Part shown: piece after piece, positions 18,449 through 26,200 of the stretch
How positions within the stretch are numbered: the stretch's first letter is position 1
Layout of the letters: every line of letters begins with the position of its first letter
NCBI RefSeq assembly: GCF_008807375.1
Contig: NZ_CP043311.1
Coordinates: 3,018,001 to 3,082,000 of the forward strand
Reading direction: 5' to 3'
Origin: Pseudomonas lalkuanensis
Lineage (GTDB): Bacteria; Pseudomonadota; Gammaproteobacteria; Pseudomonadales; Pseudomonadaceae
Length of the DNA stretch: 64,000 nucleotides
Position numbers and translations under genes: made by a program
Notes under the pieces: generated by a model
Database searches by the model: none
Told to the model about the DNA's origin: nothing
Seen by the model: only the letters and a program-made list of their open reading frames with translations

Positions 18449-18759
18449 GTTTTCTTGAGGATCCTGAGCCCCGACTGCCGTCCGGCGACTACGGGGAAGG
18501 TGGCGACGGTCTTCTCAAAAGCACTGCAAGGGTCGAAGATCAACGGCTTTCGTTCAGGACGCACCATGTTGCCTACGAGAGTCAGCATTCACGCCCAATC
18601 CGGCATGATCGCCTGTGGCCACCGCGGCAGCATTTGAAGAGGTTTAGCGGGTTCAGAGGCTGGCCCTCTGCGTCCGATGTCCGGACGCAGGGAACCCTGT
18701 TTTCGAAGGCGTCCGCGCCACCTTTCGAGACAGGTGGCGATGCGCGGACGGACGGCGAG
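18449..18759. other. Intergenic region with a hairpin at 18668-18690
   Basis: No gene seen. CTGCGTCCG/CGGACGCAG forms a 9-bp stem with a 5-nt loop about 70 bp beyond the stop of the minus-strand universal stress gene and could end that transcript; no U-run follows. Confidence 0.4.
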
Positions 18760-19674
18760 TCAGGTTTCCGCGCCGCTCTGATGGGGATGAATGGCCAGCA
18801 TGCTGCCGGGCAGCCGGTAGAGCACCGACTCGGTGGTGCTGCCGATCAACTTGCCCAGGCCCCGCCGATGGACGCGCCCCATGACCACTACATCGGCCTG
18901 TCGCTCTTCGGCGAATCCGATGATGCCCGTGACTGGATTGCCCACTACGAAGTGGCGCCTTTCCTGCGGAATCCTATGGCGCTCGGCCAAGTCCACGAAG
19001 GTCTGGTGCTGGGCACTGCGCAGCTCCTCAGCTATGTCCGCCCAGGCCGCCAGAGCTTCGCCGGAGACCATGTATGCCGGCATATTGTTGTAGACGAACA
19101 GGAGCGCGAATTCGGCGCCACACTGGGTAGCCAGGCCCGTGGCGGCAATGATGATCTGATCGTTCAGCCCCTTGATTTGTGCCTCGGGGTCAGTCGGGTC
19201 GACCGCCGCCACTATCATCTGTGGCTTCGGGTGACGGGCATCGCTCACCAGATGGAGTGGCACGGGGCATTCACGCAGCAGGTACCAGTCCAGCGGGGTG
19301 ACGAAGGCGCGCCGGAGCAGCGGTTCCGGCTGAATATCCTTCACCAGCATGCTTGGGCGCATTTCCTCGACGTGGCGGTGGATCTCCTCACGAATGTCGT
19401 CGGTCCAGACGACGGAAAAGGTCACCGTGATCCCTTTCTCCTTCAACCGATCTGCTTCCCGCGACCAGCCTCGCTGTTGCTCGTTGAGCATGCTGGTGCG
19501 TATCTGCTCCCGCAGCTCGGCGGATAGAAGCCCATAGGTCACGAAGGGCTCAACGAGTACCGCAATATGGAGTGGCGAGCCACTGGCCATTGCCAAGGCC
19601 GCAGCTCTCTGCAGTGCCGCTGAATGGTGCTGTTCCACATGACCGATCAACAGGATCCTCTGGCTTTGGCTCAT
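18760..19674 (-). CDS. Tandem-domain universal stress protein
   Basis: A 304-residue cytoplasmic protein with two UspA folds. The second carries the nucleotide-binding signature G-x2-...-G-x9-GST: MGRVHRRGLGKLIGSTTES; in the first domain it is degenerate (LVKDIQPEPLL). This resembles the P. aeruginosa anaerobic-survival Usp proteins and E. coli UspE. The start ATG 19674 has GGGAGGTGG upstream; the frame continues open to 19740 without a better site. A near-perfect Anr box lies 111-124 bp upstream. Sequence similarity to the next gene upstream (20014-20916), including TPLDW.LLR..P.PLHLVS, marks them as an old duplication. Confidence 0.92.
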   Translation of the reverse strand: MSQSQRILLIGHVEQHHSAALQRAAALAMASGSPLHIAVLVEPFVTYGLLSAELREQIRTSMLNEQQRGWSREADRLKEKGITVTFSVVWTDDIREEIHRHVEEMRPSMLVKDIQPEPLLRRAFVTPLDWYLLRECPVPLHLVSDARHPKPQMIVAAVDPTDPEAQIKGLNDQIIIAATGLATQCGAEFALLFVYNNMPAYMVSGEALAAWADIAEELRSAQHQTFVDLAERHRIPQERRHFVVGNPVTGIIGFAEERQADVVVMGRVHRRGLGKLIGSTTESVLYRLPGSMLAIHPHQSGAET

Positions 19675-19784
19675 TGACCACCTCCCGCCCTCGGGCATAG
19701 GAAAGTTTGTGAAACCCGGCCCCTGTGCATCGCCTAGCAAGGCCGGAATAAATCACAGGCTGCGGCGAAATGCGGGCCACGGAA

Positions 19785-19798
19785 TTGATGTACATCAC
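19785..19798. promoter_or_regulatory. Anr/FNR box (one mismatch), first usp gene
   Basis: TTGATGTACATCAC matches 9 of 10 positions, 111-124 bp before the minus-strand usp start. The rest of the 339-bp gap 19675-20013 shows no gene. Confidence 0.6.
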
Positions 19799-20013
19799 TT
19801 TTCCTGGGCGTCCACATTTCCCGGCACGTCATCGAATGGCCAACGACGGACGGGCCTCCCTCTCCCGGAGCACGATGGAAACGTCCAGCCGCCTTTCTCC
19901 CCTCCCCTTCGAGACCGCGACCATGCGCAAGCCGGACATTGCGGATATGAAGGCGCTGTGTGAATAGCGTCATCAGCCTGAAACAGACCGCCGCTGCGCA
20001 GAGGGCAGAATGC

Positions 20014-20916
20014 TCATGTCTCAGGCGGGCGTACCGCGATGATGGATGGCACCTTGTACAGAACCTGTTCCGCGGTACTGCCAAGGACCTTGTCCAGCCC
20101 TTTGTGCGTCAGGGTCCCCATGACGACCACATCCAATTGTTGCTCCAGGACGCATCCAGAGATCGTCTTCGCCGGAGGTCCCTGCAAGAAGTGCCTGTGT
20201 TGTCTGGGCACGCCGTGATCCTGAGCGAACTGAGTGAAGGCGCCGTGAAGGTTCCCAGTAAGTTGTTCCTGAAGCTGTTCGGTCCACCCTACGGGACCCG
20301 CCGCATAGGCGAAGAAGGAGCGTGACTGCTCATAGGCCATCACCACATGAAGCTCAGCCCCGCATTGCTGTGCGAAATCCTTCGACACGGAGAGAATTTC
20401 CTCGTTCAGGGCCATACCTTCCGCGTCGCTGCGGGACAGGTCCACGGCGGCGGCCACCTTGCGGGGTAGCGCATGCTCCGCGCTGCTGACCAGGTGCAAT
20501 GGCAGAGGACTGTTGCGCAGAAGCTGCCAGTCCAGCGGTGTGATGAACATGCGTTTCAGGGCTAGTTCGTGCCGAGCAGGTTTGATGACGAGGTCCGCCG
20601 GCCTTGACTCCAGGTACAGCAGCACTTCCAGTTCCGGCTTGTCCGCCCAGAAGACCTCCGTGGTGATCTGAATGCCCCTGGCACACAACTCATCTCCGAG
20701 CTTCGCCAAGTAGGCACGCTGGCGCTCGAGGAACCCCGCTCTGACCTGTTCCAGGATGACTTCATCCAGGATCCAGAGCGAGCCCGACGGCCCTCCGCAG
20801 ACCACAATATCCAACGAGGCGCCGGTAGCCTTTGCGAGCGCCGCCGCCCTCTCGATGGCCGGAGACCTGAGCTGGTCCGGTTCGCTGATCACTAACAACC
20901 GTTCAAGAGCACTCAT
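20014..20916 (-). CDS. Tandem-domain universal stress protein
   Basis: A 300-residue two-domain Usp. The C-terminal domain has VVMGTLTHKGLDKVLGSTAEQVL, a good ATP-binding loop; the N-terminal domain keeps the fold (LLVISEPDQLRSPAIERAAALA) but not the loop. Function by family: survival during stasis, energy limitation or anaerobiosis, probably through ATP binding. ATG 20916 follows TGGAGG at 6 nt. The box TTGATGTGCGTCAA is 81-94 bp upstream. It is a diverged paralogue of the neighbouring 18760-19674 gene, each with its own promoter site, so the pair are probably separate transcripts. Confidence 0.92.
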   Translation of the reverse strand: MSALERLLVISEPDQLRSPAIERAAALAKATGASLDIVVCGGPSGSLWILDEVILEQVRAGFLERQRAYLAKLGDELCARGIQITTEVFWADKPELEVLLYLESRPADLVIKPARHELALKRMFITPLDWQLLRNSPLPLHLVSSAEHALPRKVAAAVDLSRSDAEGMALNEEILSVSKDFAQQCGAELHVVMAYEQSRSFFAYAAGPVGWTEQLQEQLTGNLHGAFTQFAQDHGVPRQHRHFLQGPPAKTISGCVLEQQLDVVVMGTLTHKGLDKVLGSTAEQVLYKVPSIIAVRPPET

Positions 20917-20996
20917 GATGACCTCCAGCAGGTTGAAGCCCCGGACTGTTCCCACCCCGTTTCAAACCAGACTGCGCGCGCGCCACCCATGGCGGT

Positions 20997-21010
20997 TTGA
21001 TGTGCGTCAA
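20997..21010. promoter_or_regulatory. Anr/FNR box (one mismatch), second usp gene
   Basis: TTGATGTGCGTCAA, 9 of 10 consensus positions; centre 87 bp before the usp start and just after the stop of the upstream reductase-like gene. Confidence 0.65.
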
Positions 21011-21019
21011 GACGACGAT

Positions 21020-21856
21020 TCAGGTTTCCTCGCGCCAACCGGGGCGCACCAGAGTTAGCTGCGCTTCTGCCTGCGTATACAACCGATAACGGTCGTAACG
21101 ATGCACCGGTCCGTTCCGGCATGAGCAGTCGGCCCCGGGATAGGGGATTTCATCTGAATGAACCGGTGATGGTATCGCCCGCTCGACATGCAGCCAGATC
21201 ATCTCCGGCCTCACTCCCTTGGCCAGGCACGACTCGGCAATCCTTCGCGTAAACACCTCGGACGCGCAGCAGAGCACCGCTTGCGGCCGCGCTCGTTCCA
21301 GTATCCGATCCAATAGCAGCAGTGAATCTCCGTCACCGCGCTTTCCGCCAGGCACCTCGAAGACTTCGCTGAAGGCCCGCCAGCGGTGCTTGGCTGCTTC
21401 CAGGGCTCGGGATCGCGGGGCGTCGGTGAAATGCAGCAAGCTGAGGCTTCGAGGCAGGCGGTAGTGCTGAGCTTCGTCCATGAAAGGAGCCAGGGGTATC
21501 AGGCCATGGTCTGCTGCGATCAACAGAACTCTGTGCTGGCCAAACAGCAGGGGCCAGCCGCCGCCGCAAGGCCCTCGGTATGCCAGCAGCGTCCCGGGCG
21601 ACTGGGCGAACAGCGTCGAGGTCAGCAGTCCCCGGCGGCGTATCAACGCGCGGAAGCCGCCCAGGCTATCCGGCGGTTCCAAGTAGGTGAAGGGCGCCTC
21701 GCCTATTCCGGGAACACCGAGCATGAAGTACTGCCCGGGAATGACTTCAAGATCCCATTTCAGCGGATTTTCGATGCTGAACTCGAACACGCGGGAGTCG
21801 TTGTCGTCTGGCCGAAATCCGTCCAGCCAAAGATTCCGTGGGGACGCACAACTCAT
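21020..21856 (-). CDS. Sulfhydrogenase-gamma-like FAD/NAD(P) reductase, degenerate
   Basis: A 278-residue flavoprotein of the ferredoxin-NADP reductase fold, closest in layout to the gamma subunit of NiFe/sulfhydrogenases (PGQYFMLGVPGIGEAPFTYLE is the FAD-binding block). Two usual parts are altered: the glycine-rich NAD loop is IAADHGLIPLAPF, and the C-terminal iron-sulfur segment, normally opening with CGxGxCGxC, reads ERAIPSPVHSDEIPYPGADC with only CSCRNGPVHRYD left. So it may bind FAD but is unlikely to hold the [2Fe-2S] cluster. ATG 21856 overlaps the stop of the upstream partner as ATGA, with GGGGAGGTGG before it. No hydrogenase large or small subunit is present in the window. Confidence 0.75.
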   Translation of the reverse strand: MSCASPRNLWLDGFRPDDNDSRVFEFSIENPLKWDLEVIPGQYFMLGVPGIGEAPFTYLEPPDSLGGFRALIRRRGLLTSTLFAQSPGTLLAYRGPCGGGWPLLFGQHRVLLIAADHGLIPLAPFMDEAQHYRLPRSLSLLHFTDAPRSRALEAAKHRWRAFSEVFEVPGGKRGDGDSLLLLDRILERARPQAVLCCASEVFTRRIAESCLAKGVRPEMIWLHVERAIPSPVHSDEIPYPGADCSCRNGPVHRYDRYRLYTQAEAQLTLVRPGWREET

Positions 21857-22392
21857 GGGCCACCTCCCCGTTCGCTTGGCCAACCCGTGATAGCAGACCG
21901 AACCAGCTTAAGACCCTGGAGGAATCCCGGGCCCACGTCGCGCTCGCAGCCGAGAAAGTCCAGCGCCATGACCTCCCAGTTGTCCTGGCATGACACGCTC
22001 GCACCGAAGCGGGATATTCCTTCGGCCACGCCACCCTGTTCGCTATGGGACCATGGAACATTGGACCAGATGGCGACCCGACGATCCCCGTTACCTGATA
22101 GGCCCTGGCAGGCGATCGCCACTCGGTTTGAGCAACGTACATCCAACACCGCCTGGGCCAGCCTCTCAGGCTCGGCCGAGTAGAAGGTCCCTCCCTCGAA
22201 CCGGAACAACAACTCGCGTTCGGCGAAGAAGAACTGCTTGAGCAGCCCACTTGAACGCTTCCATAGGCAGAGGCGGCTGCCTTGGCAGGCATCGACTCGT
22301 TGCCAGTGCAGCGCGCCGCGCCCATCGACAAGAGCCTCGAACAAACGGCGGCCTTTCTTGCAAGGATGACGCTGAAAGCTGAGACATCCCAT
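21853..22392 (-). CDS. Truncated sulfhydrogenase-beta-like protein lacking ferredoxin domain
   Basis: A 179-residue protein. The segment KRSSGLLKQFFFAERELLFRF and the later LDVRCSNRVAIACQGL resemble the KxFLFPPxExLFRF and GVRPCDLxAL blocks of hydrogenase/sulfhydrogenase beta subunits (~340 residues). The C-terminal dicluster ferredoxin domain with its CxxCxxCxxxCP motifs is absent, and the remaining cysteines have no cluster spacing. It is coupled to the gamma-like reductase and has a perfect Anr box 67-80 bp upstream, so it appears to be expressed, not just decaying. The family assignment is tentative. Confidence 0.55.
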   Translation of the reverse strand: MGCLSFQRHPCKKGRRLFEALVDGRGALHWQRVDACQGSRLCLWKRSSGLLKQFFFAERELLFRFEGGTFYSAEPERLAQAVLDVRCSNRVAIACQGLSGNGDRRVAIWSNVPWSHSEQGGVAEGISRFGASVSCQDNWEVMALDFLGCERDVGPGFLQGLKLVRSAITGWPSERGGGP

Positions 22393-22458
22393 GGTCGGGT
22401 CCTCATGCGGCCGTTAGCGAGTGACCTCTCAACCTAAGCACCACTTTTCGCGATGGGA

Positions 22459-22472
22459 TTGATGGGGATCAA
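22459..22472. promoter_or_regulatory. Anr/FNR box (perfect), hydrogenase-like pair
   Basis: TTGATGGGGATCAA, exact consensus, centre 73 bp before the minus-strand start at 22392. Paired with the divergent site at 22524. Confidence 0.78.
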
Positions 22473-22523
22473 CAAAGGACATTCGAGGCTGACCTTGGGA
22501 GGTGGGCGCAGTCCACATCAAAA

Positions 22524-22537
22524 TTGATCCTCGTCAA
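22524..22537. promoter_or_regulatory. Anr/FNR box (one mismatch), GNAT-hsp20 promoter
   Basis: TTGATCCTCGTCAA matches 9 of 10; centre 67 bp before the acetyltransferase ATG. The two sites of this divergent promoter are centred 65 bp apart. Confidence 0.68.
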
Positions 22538-22597
22538 ACCTCCCCCGGGCCATGGGCGTAAACCTGAAATCACTTCTTCCTCCATGGAGTTATCACC

Positions 22598-23161
22598 ATG
22601 GCCTTGCCCCGTAATCCACGACTGACGGTCCCCGGATCCGGCACAGATGCCGAGGCGCACTGGATTGAACCCTTGAACGATGGCAGCCATGTGCTCATAC
22701 GGCCGCTTCGCCAGGAGGATCGTGATCGCGAAGTCGAGTTCATTCGCAACCTGTCCCCCGAGAGTCGGCACTTCCGCTTTCTTGGTGCGATCAAGGAAAT
22801 CGGCCCTGCGCTCCTCAACCAGCTTATGGAGGTCGACTTCCACGAGAAGATGGCATTCGTCGCGCTTGCCCATCAGGACGGCAAGCTGATCGAGGTCGGT
22901 GTAAGTCGCTACGCAGCCACGAAAGAGAGCGGTCAGTGCGAATGTGCCGTGACCGTGGCCGATGCCTGGCAGCATCGCGGCCTGGGTACCGCGCTGATGC
23001 GCCATCTCATCGAAGCCGCGCGGCAGAACGGTTTCAAGCACATGTATTCAATAGATGCCGCAGCCAACGTCCACGTCCAGGCTTTGGCGCATGACCTGGG
23101 CTTCTACAGCAGCCGTGACCCGCAGGACGCCACACAGCTGGTCCACAGCCTGCAGCTCTAG
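22598..23161 (+). CDS. GNAT-family acetyltransferase (Pat-type)
   Basis: A 187-residue GCN5-related N-acetyltransferase. The acetyl-CoA loop is Q125-H-R-G-L-G-T (QHRGLGTALMRHLIEAA), and the N-terminal IRPLRQEDRDREVEFIRNLSPESRHFRFLG is the pattern of the acetyltransferase domain of protein lysine acetylases such as Pat/PatZ, here without the large CoA-ligase-like domain. Those enzymes switch off acetyl-CoA synthetase by acetylating its catalytic lysine; the island has such a synthetase. That link is inference. It starts after a perfect-spacing Anr-type site and lies 63 bp before hsp20, likely co-transcribed. Confidence 0.85.
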   Translation: MALPRNPRLTVPGSGTDAEAHWIEPLNDGSHVLIRPLRQEDRDREVEFIRNLSPESRHFRFLGAIKEIGPALLNQLMEVDFHEKMAFVALAHQDGKLIEVGVSRYAATKESGQCECAVTVADAWQHRGLGTALMRHLIEAARQNGFKHMYSIDAAANVHVQALAHDLGFYSSRDPQDATQLVHSLQL

Positions 23162-23224
23162 GCGCCGCCCGGCCGGCAAGCCGTGGCGACAAACTCCCAG
23201 CATCCCGCAAGGAGGGATTGAAAA

Positions 23225-23770
23225 ATGGCCGAACCCGCAAAAAAACTGCCTGAGGAAACCAAACCCCAGACCAGCAAGATTCCTGTGCTGGGTGACCCTT
23301 GGCGACCGCTGGACACCCTGCGCCGGCAAGTGGACCGGCTATTCGAGGACTTCGGGCGGCCCCCGCTGCATTTCCCGTTCGGCCGCAGTACGTTCGACAT
23401 CGAACCATTCTGGAAGCGCAGCATGCCCGGGCACAGCGTGCCGGCGGTGGACATCGCAGAGAAGGACAAGTCGTTCGAGGTCACAGTGGAGCTTCCGGGC
23501 ATGGAGGAAAAGGACGTCCAGATCAGGCTGGCTAACGGCAACCTGATCATCAGTGGCGAGAAAAAGGAAGAGAAGGAAGAGTCTCGCAAGGACTACTACC
23601 TTTCGGAACGCCACTACGGCGCGTTCCAACGCATCTTCAGTCTGCCGGAGAATGTCGATCCGGACGGGATCGAGGCGAACTTCCGCAAGGGGGTTCTGGT
23701 GATCTCCTTGCCCAAGCATCCTGAAGCGGTAAAGCCCGAGAAACTCATTCCGGTCAAATCGGTGAGCTGA
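23225..23770 (+). CDS. Small heat-shock protein (Hsp20/alpha-crystallin)
   Basis: A 181-residue ATP-independent holdase. An N-terminal arm of ~70 residues (DTLRRQVDRLFEDFGRP) precedes the alpha-crystallin domain (about 72-168: VPAVDIAEKDKSFEVTVELPGM...FSLPENVDPDGIEANFRKGVLVISLPK), containing the conserved GVL motif, with a short tail. AAGGAGG lies 8 nt before ATG. It follows the GNAT gene and is ended by a classical terminator at 23781, so the GNAT-hsp20 pair forms one Anr-controlled unit. Its sequence is of the Bacterial class A/Hsp20 with long N-arm, distinct from the IbpA type. Confidence 0.95.
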   Translation: MAEPAKKLPEETKPQTSKIPVLGDPWRPLDTLRRQVDRLFEDFGRPPLHFPFGRSTFDIEPFWKRSMPGHSVPAVDIAEKDKSFEVTVELPGMEEKDVQIRLANGNLIISGEKKEEKEESRKDYYLSERHYGAFQRIFSLPENVDPDGIEANFRKGVLVISLPKHPEAVKPEKLIPVKSVS

Positions 23771-23780
23771 CTTGTGCCGA

Positions 23781-23810
23781 GCGGGCCCCACACGGGGCCC
23801 GCATTTTCTT
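23781..23810 (+). terminator. Rho-independent terminator after hsp20
   Basis: GCGGGCCCC-ACAC-GGGGCCCGC followed by ATTTTCTT: 9-bp GC-only stem plus U-rich tail. The next gene starts only 24 bp later, so it could act as an attenuator for the PRPP genes. Confidence 0.85.
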
Positions 23811-23833
23811 GTTCTGTCACAAGAAGGTGAAGT

Positions 23834-24814
23834 ATGGCCGACGAAGCTCCTTTGCTCCTGGCTCTCCATGAAAGCCACGCCTTCGCCACCCGCGTCGCAC
23901 GACACCTCGCTCTGCCTCTTGGTGCCCTTGCGGAGCACCGGTATGAGGATGGCGAATACAAGTGCCGGCCCTTGGATCCAGTTTCAGGCAGGAATGTCGT
24001 CGTATTCTCGGGACTTTATCCAGAGCCTGGCCTGAGCGTGCACGACAAACTGTGCCGCATGCTGTTTCTCTGCGCTGCAATCAAGGACGCTGGCGCCCGC
24101 CATCTTCAAGTTGTTTGCCCTTATCTTTGTTATACGCGCAAGGAGCGGCGCACTCAGGCACAGGATCCGGTCATCACCCGTTACATCGCGACCATGATGG
24201 AAGCGAGTCGCATCGATAGTCTGATGACCATGGATGTACACGACCAGGCGGCCTTCGATAACGCATTTCGCATTCCAACCCAGCACCTGGAAAGCGCACC
24301 GATCTTTGCAGAGCAAGTCATCCGCTGGCGCCAGGGTGAGTCTATCGTGGTCACTTCGCCGGATTTAGGTGGAATCAAGCGAGCCGAACGTTTCCGACAG
24401 ATCCTGGAAGGTCGCATTGGGCATTGGATAGGTCATGCGTGCGTGGAAAAGTACCGCCGCGACGAAGCTTTGAGCGGCGGCATGTTGATCGGGAAGGTCG
24501 AAGGGTGCACGGTAATTCTGTTCGATGACCTCATCAGTACGGGGACCACACTGCTTCGGGCGGCGGAAGCCTGCCATGCAGGAGGGGCCCGCGAGATCTA
24601 TGCAATGGCGACCCATGGGCTATTCACAGCCAGTAACATCCTGCTGGAAAGCCCGCTATTGAAGAAGGTCGTGATCAGCGACAGCGTCCCCCCACCCACG
24701 CTGGAGTCCAGCTTGAAAACAGGTCATTTCGAGGTACTGGATATATCTGAGAGTATCGCCTTGGCCCTCGCCACCCAGTACGGCCTCGGCGGTCAACGTG
24801 ACGCTGCGATATGA
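23834..24814 (+). CDS. Ribose-phosphate pyrophosphokinase-like protein
   Basis: A 326-residue PRPP-synthetase homologue (ribose-5-phosphate + ATP to PRPP + AMP). Two tandem PRTase folds are seen: the ATP loop region RHLQVVCPYLCYTRKERRTQ, MTMDVHDQAAFDNAF, TSPDLGGIKRAERF and the PRPP loop VILFDDLISTGTTLLRA (Asp231, Asp232). It departs from housekeeping PrsA at many sites, such as DLGGIKRAERF for DxGGVxRARxxA, and so is a secondary copy. GAAGGTG precedes the ATG. It overlaps the following phosphoribosyltransferase gene by ATGA. No promoter is visible between the hsp20 terminator and this gene, so it probably depends on readthrough. Confidence 0.88.
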   Translation: MADEAPLLLALHESHAFATRVARHLALPLGALAEHRYEDGEYKCRPLDPVSGRNVVVFSGLYPEPGLSVHDKLCRMLFLCAAIKDAGARHLQVVCPYLCYTRKERRTQAQDPVITRYIATMMEASRIDSLMTMDVHDQAAFDNAFRIPTQHLESAPIFAEQVIRWRQGESIVVTSPDLGGIKRAERFRQILEGRIGHWIGHACVEKYRRDEALSGGMLIGKVEGCTVILFDDLISTGTTLLRAAEACHAGGAREIYAMATHGLFTASNILLESPLLKKVVISDSVPPPTLESSLKTGHFEVLDISESIALALATQYGLGGQRDAAI

Positions 24815-25383
24815 CCACTCCACCCGCAATTGCTCGCTTCTGCCTATATGACTCGCGGGAACTGGAAATAGTCATGGGGTCCATGGCGCAGAAATTGGCT
24901 TCGTTGTCATATGAGCAACCCTTGGTGATCATTGGCATCCTGCGCCGCGGTGCGCCGTTGGCGGCCGCCTTGTGGCGATACTGCCACCATATTGGAGCGC
25001 CGGCTCCTTCGCTCCATACACTGAAAGTCAAACGCTACTCTGACGATCTGAGTCTGGTGCATCCCGAGACACTACTCAATGAAAACCCCGAACTTGCGGC
25101 ACTGAATCTTGCCGAAACACCGCTGCTTGTCGTTGACGATGTGCTTTACGAGGGGCACTCGCTCCTACGTACCTGTGCCTACCTCGCGAGGCTTGGCGCA
25201 CAGAGGATACACACGGCAGTTCTGGTTGACCGCTGCGTCAACACCCAGCCGATTCATGCGGATATCGTGGGAATCCGACTGCAAACTGCGCCAGACGACA
25301 TCGTCGAATGCCATGTTCCTCCTTATGAACCAGACTTCCGCGTCGAGATCATCCGCCATGGCCAATATCGTCCGCCCAAGTAA
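24811..25383 (+). CDS. Phosphoribosyltransferase (PyrR-like)
   Basis: A 190-residue type I phosphoribosyltransferase: a hydrophobic ALVIIGILRRGAPLAAAL-type block and the PRPP loop PLLVVDDVLYEGHSLLRT (Asp109, Asp110), then a C-terminal LVDRCVNTQPIHADIVG hood like PyrR/hypoxanthine PRTases. It should transfer phosphoribose from PRPP to a base; which base is not evident. Start ATGA overlaps the PRPP synthetase stop, so enzyme making PRPP and enzyme using it are produced together. A second, different PRTase lies at 8312. Confidence 0.85.
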   Translation: MTTPPAIARFCLYDSRELEIVMGSMAQKLASLSYEQPLVIIGILRRGAPLAAALWRYCHHIGAPAPSLHTLKVKRYSDDLSLVHPETLLNENPELAALNLAETPLLVVDDVLYEGHSLLRTCAYLARLGAQRIHTAVLVDRCVNTQPIHADIVGIRLQTAPDDIVECHVPPYEPDFRVEIIRHGQYRPPK

Positions 25384-25411
25384 CCACACGCGATGATCCG
25401 TCCACATAGCC

Positions 25412-25528
25412 TTAGGCTCGTATCTGCTCCAGTGCACTCCGCGGCATCAGCACCACCTCATCGGGCACTTCCTTGCTCAGCGCACGATAGAGATCTGATT
25501 GCTTGAACCGCAGAACCGATTCCAGCAT
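25412..25528 (-). CDS. Possible 38-aa protein
   Basis: Short frame starting MLESVLRFKQSDLYRALSKE, helical in look, with AAGG about 10 nt before the ATG and an Anr-type site 106 bp upstream. No family recognised. It occupies the 320-bp gap after the PRTase gene, which otherwise holds only the site at 25634. Confidence 0.3.
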   Translation of the reverse strand: MLESVLRFKQSDLYRALSKEVPDEVVLMPRSALEQIRA

Positions 25529-25633
25529 CGCTGATGCCTTGCGTTTTCTATCGCAGACAGAAATCGTCGAGGAACTTTTCAACAAGATCGCACCATTTCA
25601 GCCACTTCAAAGTGGCAGCTAGTCTCCCGAGAC

Positions 25634-25647
25634 TTGATGTGCGTCAA
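25634..25647. promoter_or_regulatory. Anr/FNR box (one mismatch), copper module
   Basis: TTGATGTGCGTCAA, the same 14 bases as at 20997. Centre is 63 bp before the plus-strand start at 25704. Confidence 0.65.
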
Positions 25648-25703
25648 GTGCCGCATTGCCGAAGGCGCTAGCGTCGAATCTGATATTCCGGCGGACTGAT
25701 CAG

Positions 25704-26096
25704 ATGTCCTGGTTCCGATTTCATCAATGCTCGATGCTACGCATGGCCCTGGTGCTGTGGGTGCTGGCGTTCGGGGTCGCGACGAGCCAGGGCTGTCTGT
25801 CCTACCTACCTCACGATCCGGCGAGTGGGCACGACGAAGTATCGTCCAGGCTGCATGAACGATCTCACCAACTGCATGCCAGCGGGTGCCTGCAGTTCTG
25901 CGAGAACGGCGCGACAGCGCTGAAGCTGAAGCTTGGCCCTGTCCTCCTCGACCAGGTCCTCTGGTCCCTGCTGCTGATACTTCCGGCAGCTCTCCTGCCT
26001 GCCGTCCTATCTCCGCGATTCGCCGCACTGACCTTCCACCTGCCTGCGCCACCACGGCCACCGGCACGCCTGCGCTTCGTCCGCTTCAACGATTGA
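25704..26096 (+). CDS. Small membrane protein with CLQFC motif, copper-module head
   Basis: A 130-residue protein with two hydrophobic stretches (about 12-30, LVLWVLAFGVATSQGCL; and 78-98, VLWSLLLILPAALLPAVL). Between them is a His/Cys-rich external loop (HERSHQLHASGCLQFCENG), a plausible metal-binding patch. Similar small proteins stand in front of copper-resistance genes in Pseudomonas and Xanthomonas, but I cannot assign a named family. No strong ribosome site fixes the start; ATG 25734 would give a shorter form. It is followed by the Met-rich, DUF2933, CopA and CopZ genes on the same strand. Confidence 0.65.
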   Translation: MSWFRFHQCSMLRMALVLWVLAFGVATSQGCLSYLPHDPASGHDEVSSRLHERSHQLHASGCLQFCENGATALKLKLGPVLLDQVLWSLLLILPAALLPAVLSPRFAALTFHLPAPPRPPARLRFVRFND

Positions 26097-26200
26097 CCCT
26101 CCTTTCGTGCGCCCGGACCTCCGGACGCACCGTTTTGCCGCGCCTGCACGAGCAGGCGTGGCGCGTTGCCCCTCACCCATTGAAACAGCAGGAGAAAAAC

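Noticed and set aside
21020..22392. A functional NiFe hydrogenase
   Set aside because: No large or small subunit, no maturation genes, and both candidate electron-transfer subunits lack their cluster motifs.
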